In this document: in pieces, positions 20,573 to 29,416 of the stretch
How the letters are laid out: each line of letters opens with the position of its first letter
Position numbering within the stretch: position 1 is the stretch's first letter
Assembly (NCBI GenBank): GCA_001931905.2
Contig: MSJI02000816.1
Coordinates: forward strand, 37,638 to 67,416
Origin: Cladosporium sp. IMV 00045
Lineage: Eukaryota > Ascomycota > Dothideomycetes > Cladosporiales > Cladosporiaceae
Length of the DNA stretch: 29,779 nt
Direction of reading: 5' to 3'
Made by a program: the position numbers and the translations under genes
The notes under the pieces: generated by a model
The model's database searches: none
What the model saw: the letters and a program-made list of their open reading frames with translations, nothing else
Told to the model about the DNA's origin: nothing

Positions 20573-22280
20573 ATGGTCTGTGCGCTGTTTCGGAACCAGT
20601 CTCGCAGTATGAATGGAACGACGTGTTCAGGTATTCGCTGGACTCGAGATCGATCACGCCTATCGTTCACGGGAGGTGTCGATATAGGAGGATGTCTGGA
20701 GTTGAGTGCCAAAACGATGAACAAATATTTTGCCAGCTTCATGGAACGGATTTACATCATGCACCCGTTCGTCGACGCAACAGATTTGCGCAAATTGTTC
20801 GATGACTTCCTTGCACGATACGGTCCGACGGCTCAGGACCTTCACTCCGGCGGTGTCCACGACGAATCCGACCTTTGGTGGAGGTGTCGACGCCCCACCG
20901 AGTGGTTCAGGGTGCCGCGCGAACGCTCACCGGGTGATGCAGTAGTCTTTCTGGTTCTGGCGCTCGGCCAAATATGCGAGCATACAGGACCACTACCTGA
21001 AACTGCACTTGATCCGAAGAGCGACAAGGCGGATGTGTCTGCCATCCCCGGTTTGCCTTACTATGTAAGAGCCATCGAAATCATGAAAAGAGAGGATTGT
21101 TGCGACAGCTTGATGCGTGCTCAAATCTTCCTTCTCGCCGGGCTATATACGGGTCAGCTGGCTCGCGTGAGGGGGTGTATGGGTTGGTTAGCGCGGGCAG
21201 GCAAGGTACTCCAGAAGCTAATCGACCGAAACAAGCTGTACGACGACAATCCCTGGACCGGTCACAATGACCCTCGACAGCAACTCGAGGAAAGCACGAA
21301 TCTGGTCACAGGCAAGCCGCGCAGCTTGATCTTGTTGGCGTCGTGGTCATGTCTGCAGCTGGAGAGTGAGATTCTTGCGCACGTCCGCCTGCCGGAAAGC
21401 GGCATCTGGAAGTTGGGAGATCGGTTGCCAATGCCACAGAACATCCACGGAGCGGAAGCTCGAGATCATTCGAAATCCGCGAATTCGAGAGAAGATGGTC
21501 ACTTTGGCGACCTTCTCGTGATTTCCTCTGCGCAGGCATCTCTAAGGAAGAGAGTCCACCAGATTCACGATGAGTTTCATGGCTGCGCCTCTCTTCCGAT
21601 TTCTCGGGAGAAAGTCTGCGAAATACTCCGAGGCCATGATTCGATCCTTGAAGCATGGAGGCGAGGCCTTCCCTCTGCCCTCAAGTGGGACGACGCGGAT
21701 CCGCCGTCTTCGAACATCTTGCTGGCTCGACTGCGAGCCGGGTATTGGGAAGCGCGATACGTGGTCAACAGGCGTTTCCTAGATTATGCCTTGCACATTA
21801 TGCCGTACGTCCAGGAGGGGCACAGTGTGAAGGAGGCGGCTCTGGATGTGCATGGTAATCCCCGCGAAGCATCTGGAGGTCATATTTTCGAGGCGATCCG
21901 ATCGATGGGTGATGAGGAAGTGCAGGCGGGGTGTCGGCGCTGCATCGAGGCCGCCATGCAGAGGACCGTTGCCTTTGACGGTGTGGTTGGACGGTTGATC
22001 GTGACCAATATCCACGGTACTGCGCATGCGTAAGCCATCGTACTTCGTTCAGCGCTTTCGAAGGCTAACACATCACAGACAATTTGGCAATGTGCTCGTA
22101 CTCTGCACCGCTTACTTCGACGACCGTTTGCGGCCCCTGGTCGACCGAGAACATCTTGGTCATTTGCTCTGCCGCACAATTGTCTTCCTCGAAGATCTCG
22201 CGCCTATCTCGCCGACGTGTCGACGGGATTGCTTGATCCTCGAGAAAATCCAGCATCTAATCTTTGTTCTACATGGGTAA
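20573..22280 (+). CDS. fungal-specific transcription factor regulatory-domain protein, two exons
   Basis: Exon 1 is 20573-22029 and exon 2 is 22079-22280, giving 552 codons. The intron (22030-22078, 49 nt) has donor GTAAGC, branch GCTAAC and acceptor CAG; splicing joins NIHGTAHA to QFGNVLVLCTAYF in frame. The protein matches the middle homology/regulatory region of Zn2Cys6 transcription factors: MNKYFASFMERIYIMHPFVD (residues ~49-68), AVVFLVLALGQICEH, YYVRAIEIM, RAQIFLLAGLYTGQLARVR, ASWSCLQLESEILAHVRLP, and a C-terminal LLCRTIVFLEDLAPISPTC. No Zn2Cys6 cluster is found in the 300 bp upstream, so DNA binding is either encoded in undetected exons or lost. The real start may be the Met at 20717. 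Confidence 0.72.
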
Positions 22281-23691
22281 GGAAGGAGGCACGCCAAACT
22301 CGAGCGTGGCGCTAAGCTTCAGCGCCCAACGTGGTGTGGCTGCGTAGGACATCACCCGAAGGGCGGACACGATAGCGCCTCGGTCATGCTTTTTTGGGGT
22401 TGGAAACTCTCTGTAGACGATACCACCTGGAGCCTCATTCGACCAACGTTTTTGGGAAGCATACCCGCATGGACAGCTTGTTGTAGTGGCCGAATCCATA
22501 TCAAATGTGCACCGCAGGTTTACTCTTTGCATGGGATGAATAGCCCGGATATCTCGCTACTTAGACACTCCTCACCGGGAAAAACATCAAGCACTGCCTT
22601 GACAAACAACCTCATCTTCTTTGCGCCCTCATCACCGCGGAAGCATGGCAAGCGCGCTTCAGTCACGAAAATTGCTGCAGGTATGTTCTCATGCTGGTAA
22701 TGAATAATTACCCATGATTCTCTTATGAGCAAAGGTGTCATCGCCGGAGCAGGGCACAGGCTGAGAGGGTCTTTTCGCTTCTTCCACGTAGGTAGAGGCC
22801 AACCTGCCGTCCGCATCCATGCGACCGAGCAAAGTACAAAGTATAGCCTCGCTAAAACTGGCGACCTCTGTCTCCGTGCAGTCATCATGTGACCACTGCT
22901 TTTCCAGAGGCTCTGTATGTTGGAATGGGCCCATCTAATGGGCCCATCTAATGAACGCGAACACAGCATCACGCCGGGATCCCAATATTCGCGTCGAGAC
23001 AGCGCATTGCTGACCATCTTGGCCTGTTGTCCATGAAGGAGTGAACTGATGAGGCCATTGGACCGAGCTTATTTGCGGTCTTCCTCGTTCGCAGGGCCAG
23101 AGCCGCCACCGGTGACCAATGGTGAGTGATTATGCAGGTGAAGTCACAGTGACCAGACAGGCCCGGTGAAGTGACATAGCACTAGCTCTGGCATCTGTAT
23201 GCAATCCTCAGCTCGCCTTTCTAAAAGTCAGCATGAACAATCCACGAAAAGAGAACATTGGAGTCGCGAAGACGTAAAATCAGCGGCCAGACACAATTCA
23301 GAGCCAGTCAGGTAAGTAGTAGTGATGTCATAACACGATGACTGGTTGGACTTCCCGGAAGTCCGAACATCCTAACCCTGCGTGAGGAGCACAACTGCAG
23401 GGTAACTAGAATAGAACTTGAGCAGGCTCCCTCCAATCGTCAGGGAGGGTCGTGGCCCCCAGCCATTCCTTCCTTTTCCCTTTCAGCCCTCCCTTTCTTC
23501 GTGATTTTGATGTTGCAGATGCTTCTCGACAGACCGATTGGCGGAAAAGAAAGTGGCTCTGCAGGATTCCAGAGGGTTTCACCAAAATTCAGGTAGTGTC
23601 GCCGTGCGGCTAGCGATTTCTGGGGGCCAACAAGCGCCCCTGCCTTCGTTGCTCTTCCCGAGTCTTCAAACAGTCTATTGAAACAGTCAAT
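22281..23691. other. intergenic stretch, unrecognised minus-strand frames, small duplication
   Basis: Minus-strand frames at 23017-22520 (165 codons with ATG) and 22532-22269 follow each other. They show no motif I recognise, and could be a decayed gene or chance. AATGGGCCCATCT is repeated twice in tandem at 22924-22949. From 23020 to 23690 I see nothing. Confidence 0.4.
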
Positions 23692-24285
23692 GTGAGGTGC
23701 AGTCTCTTCAAGCATTCTCGGGCATCACATTTCACGTACGCAATACCTACGATCTATTCGGCCTGTGTCTCTATTTACATTCTGCCAAGCGTTGTGGATG
23801 ATACAGACTTGTTTTTCTTGCTCACGCCTCTCGCTTCATTCAGCGATCGGTATGCAATACTCCAAAACCACGACGGCCTGGATGAAGCGGAATACAAAGC
23901 GACTCGCTTACTCGTACAAAACGGGATCTCCCAGAGGACCGATTCTCGAGCTTTTTCTTTGCAACTGAGGATCGCACATATCCTTCATAATCAGGGGTCA
24001 CTGGATGAGGCTGCCGAAATACGACGAAGCGTGCTGCATCAGAAACGGCAGCACGCAAGGCGCGAAGGCCCGCAGAAAATGTCGGAGACACTCATGCCCC
24101 ACGCACAGTCACTCATGGTCTTGGACAAGACCAATGAGTCGAGGGCTCTTTTGATAGAAGCCTTGGAGATCTGCGAAAGCACGTTTGGGCTCGAGGATTC
24201 CAACACTCTGCGATGTAAAAAAGCGATGGCAGAACTCTACAGGATCGAGGGGCGGACTATAGAGGCGATAAGAAAAAGGAGCTGA
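23692..24285 (+). pseudogene. TPR (kinesin-light-chain-like) repeat fragment
   Basis: The open frame starts at GTG, with no ATG before the recognisable part. From about 23850 it encodes TPR-like helices: DGLDEAEYKATRLL, LRIAHILHNQGSLDEAAEIR, NESRALLIEALEICESTFG then LEDSNTLRCKKAMAELYRIE and GRTIEAI. The spacing and the LG-x-E-x2-TL pattern are those of TPR arrays that form C-termini of fungal NB-ARC/NACHT NLR-like proteins. No nucleotide-binding domain is present in this window. It may be a terminal exon behind an intron (possible acceptor TTCATTCAG at 23842) or a leftover fragment. Confidence 0.5.
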
Positions 24286-24367
24286 TGGCGCCCACTTCCA
24301 TAGGTGGCGACAAGCAGATGGAACTCGGCCTGGTTACGGTGCTTGCAGCAGATCTGTAATTTCAAAC

Positions 24368-25072
24368 ATGAAAGATCCGCTCGACGCTGAGTACAAGTCA
24401 CATGCTGTTGTCACTGCGACACGATCCGGGTATACTAACAGGGGAGACATGCCCGAAGCCTCAGATACGGCCCACTGCCAACAAGCGCTGCGGCCGGTGA
24501 AGGCAACTACAGCGGGTCCCCTGGCCGTGTCATCACTGGATGGAGCAGTGCATTCCAAGTCTGCCAACCACAACCATGACTTTGTCGCATCTCTCAAGTA
24601 TGCATGGCCCGGATACTGGAATGCGTATCATCTCAACAAGCAAGACAAGCTCGAAAAGATTTGCAAACGTCCAACCAGGAAGCTGATGTTCGACAGGCCA
24701 GCATCGCACTCGCGCTTGTGCCCGGAGACTGCCCTACCTCCACTTCTCATCACAAGCAGGCGGCCGCTCACTCAGTGTGGGGCGAATTTGGGACTGGCGG
24801 CTTGCGACGTTTCACACTCTCTAGAGGATCTCGACGTTGATCCAAAGCCTAAGAAGTGCAAAAAATTGGAGGAATTTTTCGATTTGCCGCCTCTCATAAT
24901 GCTGATCATGTCCAATGGCGCGCTGGCTTACTGCGATGGAACGGTGAGCAGAAACGGGCGCTTACCGCGGGCCCGTGAAGTGTTCGTGAAGTGTTCAAAC
25001 CCTGATGTAGCCGTTGGAATACACCTGGAGCCTTCGCTCAGTCCGTCAGCATGCATCGTCTGTGGACATTAG
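24368..25072 (+). CDS. hypothetical protein, 234 aa
   Basis: An ATG-initiated frame in a fair context (AAACATGAA) follows the TPR fragment by about 80 bp. I do not recognise the product. It has a Lys-rich segment (DPKPKKCKKLEEFF) followed by a short hydrophobic stretch (LPPLIMLIM) and several Cys residues near the end. It might be a downstream remnant of the TPR gene or a non-coding open frame. Confidence 0.25.
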   Translation: MKDPLDAEYKSHAVVTATRSGYTNRGDMPEASDTAHCQQALRPVKATTAGPLAVSSLDGAVHSKSANHNHDFVASLKYAWPGYWNAYHLNKQDKLEKICKRPTRKLMFDRPASHSRLCPETALPPLLITSRRPLTQCGANLGLAACDVSHSLEDLDVDPKPKKCKKLEEFFDLPPLIMLIMSNGALAYCDGTVSRNGRLPRAREVFVKCSNPDVAVGIHLEPSLSPSACIVCGH

Positions 25073-25286
25073 TATGGTCGAGCGTCGAAGATGGCGTACA
25101 ACATGAACACAATTATGACTTTCGCGAGGAAATTAGATTGCCTGTGGAAGGCAGCACGGTATTTAAATGTCGATGTCATTCGAGGGCGAACTCGGAATAT
25201 TGACAATGAGTGTATATAACGGGATCGGTTTCGTCACCCCAAGGCGTGTGCCCCGGTCCATGACGAAAAGATGATGTGAGGAGAGA

Positions 25287-25625
25287 GTGCGAGGACATGA
25301 TCTCACCCACACGAGTACACTAAGTTCAATTATATACACTCGGAAGCGTCTAAGCTTGGGACCATCTGCAGGGTCTGCAGTAGACCGGGCTTATGAAGGC
25401 ACACCAAAGGGCTCGCCTCTGCGTAAGCTAATGGTCGACATATATGCCCATAGGGGGAACCCAAAATCGCTCGACTTGTCCAAGAGTATCAACTTTTCGA
25501 AGGACTCGGCTGGAGAGCTATTCGTTGGTCGGGAGGATTATCTGCATCCCGATCCAACTGGGATGCATCGCAAAAGTTGTCAGTACCATCACCATGGGCC
25601 ATGGCAAGGACCAGTCGTGCTATAG
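25287..25625 (+). pseudogene. remnant resembling the C-terminal part of a fungal BTB-domain protein
   Basis: The frame lacks an ATG. Its middle part (VDRAYEGTPKGSPLRKLMVD, IYAHRGNPKSL, SINFSKDSAGELFV) resembles the segment following the BTB/POZ fold in many ascomycete BTB proteins. The BTB fold itself is absent upstream. I read it as a gene fragment. Confidence 0.4.
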
Positions 25626-26216
25626 CGGTGGTTCTTGAATGATCAGAGCCGAGTTAGAGGCATATGCAATATTGATACGTGTTATCTCTGACGCTAGCAC
25701 AAGAACATACTCTTGCAACCCTACCTGCTGCTTCTATCTACCCGTTGCTGCCATTCATCATTTCTCCAGTCTGTCCCTAGTACTGGGGGCTCACCAACCA
25801 CTCTGGTAGAGATCTTGTGAGACAACTTAAAATACAGAAGGCCGAAATAGTCAAACCCTTGCTCGAGGTCATCTTCTCTTGTTACATAGCTTTCTTGAAA
25901 TACACAAACGCTCCTGCCAGGCCACGCACGTCGTATCGCAAGGTGATGCGATCCGCCCGAGTCGAGGAGGTCCGAGGTGCATGAAGCAGTGCGAACAACG
26001 CCCCGCCAACGGCCAATCCCGAGGGGAGAGCAGTACATAATTGGCCGGACAAAGAGATTGAGTCGAATCGTATGACCATAGGTGATCAGGCGTCGCACAT
26101 ACTCAGTAGCAGGCCATTGAGGGACGGTCGTCAGCATGCGCGATGACTGTGCCCCAGCTGTACTGCCAAGACGTCGCTCAAGGCGTCGGACTGTAACAGA
26201 TACCCTGAGCATATCT
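25626..26216. other. MYND gene 3' flank, unrecognised minus-strand frame
   Basis: A minus-strand frame (26263-25721) starts inside the MYND gene's last codons in another phase and has no recognisable motif. It may be 3' UTR. Confidence 0.4.
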
Positions 26217-27434
26217 CTATACGTCAAATGGATAGCGGCATTCGTAATTTTCTCCATCCTCACGCTTTCGATCTAGGAAATCGTACCAAGTGATGACAAA
26301 TTTCGCCCTGCAAATCATCGCTAGCACAGAGTCCTTGCTCATTGGTATCTCGGGATCATATTCTCCAATAGAGTGAGCGAGCAGCGGGCGGACCTCGCGT
26401 CGACAGAAGTCGCATAAAGCTTCGACATGAAGCGGTGACAATGGTTTCTTGTCCTGGCGCACGACAAGGATACTCCCAACATTGTTCTGCCACTTCAGAG
26501 GTGCCCAGCCCCACTCAAGACTTCCGGTTTGGGAATCAAATCCAGCATTAGGATCGCAACACAAGTGCAAGAATGTAGCGTCTTGGTTGGTGAAAGGGTC
26601 GCGACCTTCCAAGGTAGAGCTGTGCCGCTCGTTCGTCCATGACTCGTCCAAGGCACAGCTTTGAGTGTAGATTGGAATTCCTACACGTTCTGCGATGTCG
26701 GACGTATAGTGCGTAGTGAAGATTGGGTCGGTCGTGGAAACTTCGACAGCTTCAAATCTCGGCCTGCCTTGAATCTTTTGGTCACCAAGACAGTTGATTC
26801 GCACCGAATGTATCATGGTTTGATCGCTTCTGTCGGTCACTCGAGTGTTATCGAGGCCATACCACAGGAAGTAATCCGAGATGTCTCGAAGGTCTTTGAT
26901 GTCGAGGTCCCTGCACATAGGTGGATCAAGCCCTGGCCCTCGTCTGCTATATGCTACAATAGGCCCACGCCAATCGTGACGCGGCGCTGGGCTAGTAGTC
27001 ATGATTTTCAAGATGCTCTCGTTCGTTTCGGATCCATCAATAAGAAAGCCATCGCGGTAAGAGATACAGAGCGTGTTTAGAAGCCGTTGTTGCCGCATCG
27101 CATTGTACTGTATGGGGGTTTCATGATCGAGGCCGAGCTCAGGATCGAAGTGTGGCAGCTGGTGTTTACCATCTTCATCCTCATGCCACTGGCAGGAGAG
27201 CCAGATCAATTGTGGTCTGTTGCCATGAGCCGGGAATAAACATGCCAGGAAGTGATCGTCAGTTGGTCGATCCGAGCGGTTGAAGTCAGAATAGGCATCA
27301 CAGAAGAGCTTGTGAATTGGCCAATCCTTTTTTTGGCATACTGTTGAGCAGTAGTAGGCTTGTTTGCACTTTCGACAGTTAGCACTGCAAGAGCGAGAGC
27401 AAACAACACACTTCTGCTGTGTGACAGGGTCCAT
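26217..27434 (-). CDS. MYND-type zinc-finger protein, 405 aa
   Basis: The first ATG (complement of 27432-27434) gives 405 aa; the frame extends upstream only to a TTG. The N-terminus carries a complete MYND finger with ligands C9, C12, C20, C23, C29, C33, H41 and C45 (KCVVCSRSC, CRKCKQAYYCSTVCQ, DWPIHKLFC). MYND fingers bind proline-rich partner peptides in transcriptional and methyltransferase complexes. The remaining 360 residues have no SET or other catalytic motif I recognise and look like a fungal lineage-specific region (HLCCDPNAGFDSQTGSLEWG, FCRREVRPLLAHSIGEYDPE). No introns are needed. LINE-E begins immediately upstream in the divergent direction, so the native promoter may have been displaced. 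Confidence 0.8.
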   Translation of the reverse strand: MDPVTQQKCVVCSRSCSANCRKCKQAYYCSTVCQKKDWPIHKLFCDAYSDFNRSDRPTDDHFLACLFPAHGNRPQLIWLSCQWHEDEDGKHQLPHFDPELGLDHETPIQYNAMRQQRLLNTLCISYRDGFLIDGSETNESILKIMTTSPAPRHDWRGPIVAYSRRGPGLDPPMCRDLDIKDLRDISDYFLWYGLDNTRVTDRSDQTMIHSVRINCLGDQKIQGRPRFEAVEVSTTDPIFTTHYTSDIAERVGIPIYTQSCALDESWTNERHSSTLEGRDPFTNQDATFLHLCCDPNAGFDSQTGSLEWGWAPLKWQNNVGSILVVRQDKKPLSPLHVEALCDFCRREVRPLLAHSIGEYDPEIPMSKDSVLAMICRAKFVITWYDFLDRKREDGENYECRYPFDV

Positions 27435-27550
27435 TTGAGGACCTCTTTTCGACTTTGTCACGGACAAGGTCGATCGTTACACGGCTTGAAAGCGCAGGCC
27501 AAGCCGAGTAGGTGCACTTTACCCTCATACCCAGCTTCTTGCTGGCGGGC

Positions 27551-29347
27551 ATGCCAACCCGCAGCAAAGGTAGCAGGAGGGTGCCCTTGGGTGGTGTTCG
27601 ACGTTCAGGGGCGTGCGGGGAAGCCTCCGCGCCAATCGGAAGCCATGCCGGACAACAAATGTCTGCCGGAACCAGTGGTATACCAGAAGATTTGGAGGAA
27701 CCGCAACTCCGCGATGGGAGCTCTGCAGTAGCAAAGAGGAAAAGGACGGACGAGGAACCCGTCCTCAGTATTGAGGAGGATGTCCTTCTGCGAAACATCA
27801 AGAATGTCGTGGAGATGGCCTGCCAAGGCTCTGTCACCCATGATGCCACCGACGACTCAACGGACGATATACAGTCGTTGAGAACCGAGCTCAAAGAAAT
27901 GGCCAGAGAACAGACTCAACTCACGGAAGCATTCAGCGCTGCGCTGGTGCAGATGCAAGCGGAGACAGGCGGGTATACAGCCGCAACGCTAGAACGTCTA
28001 GCACAACAGGTCCACAATGTTTCGAAACAGACGAACGACAACAAGCCATCGGCAGACCCAGCCCATGTAACGTCGAAGGAGATAATGCAATCCTTGCGCA
28101 ATGAAGTGAGAGAAGACATAGCCAGAATAAAAGCTCAGCTCACTGAAGCACTAAACACTGCAGTAGCAAAGATGCAGACGGATGCAGAGAGGAGGGCAGA
28201 AGCAATGCTCCAGCGTTTGGAGCAAAAGATTCATGAAGCATCCGAAAGGGCAGAAAGGAGCGCTGCATCCTCAACCGCGGCTCATAAGATACCAGGGCCG
28301 GGTGCAAGCCAGGAATTGCACCTCCAGCCCGAACAGCGAACATGGGCTAATGTGACCCGAACGGCAACACAAACAGCAACGGGATGGGCTACCGTAGCAA
28401 GTCGCAAGAGAAAGCCGAAGAAGCATCCGCTGGAGCAGAGACGGATTCTGTTCGCGAGAAACAGCCAGCCACACCAGTACGACGCCAGAGATATCATGTT
28501 CGAGGTGAACAAAGCTCTTGCACATGCACGAGCTGATGTAACGGTGAGACTCGTCAAAATGAAGTACACTGAGAAAGGCAATTTGTCTTGCGTTATGAGT
28601 GAGCATGCGTGCGCGGAAGACCTGCTGGAATATGCGCCAGCCGTGATGTCTGCTGTGCGAAAATTAGATCCTGCGGTCGTCAATGTCGAGAAGACAGAAA
28701 AGTGGCGCAAGTTACGCGTGCATGGGGTTGCGCTGGACCGTTACATGACGGAAAGTGGCTTGGAATTGGCACGGGAAGAGATCGAGGTGATGACTGGATG
28801 TCAACTTCCCTACGCACCGCGATGGATCAAAAGCGACACACTGGCCGAGCGATTCGACAGCGGAGCTATCAAAAGATCGACAATGGTCTTGACTGTGAAG
28901 ACCAAACACGCCGCGGATGCCATATTGGGCAAAGGATTATCTTTCGGCGGCAGGCGCCACGAAGCAGAAAGATTCTGGGAGAAAGGAGAAGGAAGCATGT
29001 GCATGCAATGCTGCGGTCATGACCATTTCGGCAAATGCACAGAAACGGCGAAATGCTACATCTGCGCCGGCGAGCACGAAGGTGTCAAACACCAATGTGT
29101 CGCCGAGGGCTGCGGCAAGAAGGCAGAGCCGTGCGAACATCACGCGGCGAAATGTGCGAACTGTGGAGGAGCCCACACGGCGACATCACGAAAATGCCCC
29201 GAAAGGTTCTCGAGTAAGCAAAGACGAGCGAACGACCTGCAGAACATGCGCAGCAGCCCGCCTTTGATGGACACCGAGTCAAGCAAATATCACCAAAGCA
29301 AGGAAAGCGAAGAAAGCAGAGCCGGGCCTCACCCCGAGGTTGAGTAG
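27551..29347 (+). CDS. LINE-E ORF1 (gag-like protein), 598 aa
   Basis: The first ATG is at 27551. In residue numbers from that Met, about 87-165 and 180-240 are Gln/Glu/Ala-rich coiled-coil segments that look like copies of each other (SLRTELKEMAREQTQLTEAF against SLRNEVREDIARIKAQLTEA). A basic linker (SRKRKPKKHPLEQRR, ~284-298) and an RRM-like middle region (~310-470) follow. Zinc knuckles lie at ~484-550 (CMQCCGHDHFGKC, CYICAGEHEGVKHQC, CANCGGAHTATSRKC). This is the domain plan of Tad1-type ORF1, whose product coats element RNA. The frame ends at TAG (29345-29347), but the same frame stays open for 22 further codons ending SMDDSLPEA, similar in character to the acidic end of LINE-A ORF1, so the TAG may be a late nonsense mutation. 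Confidence 0.85.
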   Translation: MPTRSKGSRRVPLGGVRRSGACGEASAPIGSHAGQQMSAGTSGIPEDLEEPQLRDGSSAVAKRKRTDEEPVLSIEEDVLLRNIKNVVEMACQGSVTHDATDDSTDDIQSLRTELKEMAREQTQLTEAFSAALVQMQAETGGYTAATLERLAQQVHNVSKQTNDNKPSADPAHVTSKEIMQSLRNEVREDIARIKAQLTEALNTAVAKMQTDAERRAEAMLQRLEQKIHEASERAERSAASSTAAHKIPGPGASQELHLQPEQRTWANVTRTATQTATGWATVASRKRKPKKHPLEQRRILFARNSQPHQYDARDIMFEVNKALAHARADVTVRLVKMKYTEKGNLSCVMSEHACAEDLLEYAPAVMSAVRKLDPAVVNVEKTEKWRKLRVHGVALDRYMTESGLELAREEIEVMTGCQLPYAPRWIKSDTLAERFDSGAIKRSTMVLTVKTKHAADAILGKGLSFGGRRHEAERFWEKGEGSMCMQCCGHDHFGKCTETAKCYICAGEHEGVKHQCVAEGCGKKAEPCEHHAAKCANCGGAHTATSRKCPERFSSKQRRANDLQNMRSSPPLMDTESSKYHQSKESEESRAGPHPEVE

Positions 29348-29416
29348 AATGGACCGATGCACGCGGTCCCGGTGTCTTCGGACATTAGCATGGACGACTC
29401 GCTCCCTGAAGCGTGA

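Noticed and set aside
22924..22949. 13-bp unit AATGGGCCCATCT twice in tandem, each with palindromic TGGGCCCA
   Set aside because: Two copies only and no associated feature; reported as a small duplication, not as a regulatory site.
22520..23017. 165-codon minus-strand frame with ATG
   Set aside because: No motif, no continuation by a convincing splice site, and composition gives no support; not called as a gene.
25721..26263. 180-codon minus-strand frame overlapping the end of the MYND gene
   Set aside because: It overlaps a well-supported gene in another phase and has no recognisable features; more likely 3' UTR.
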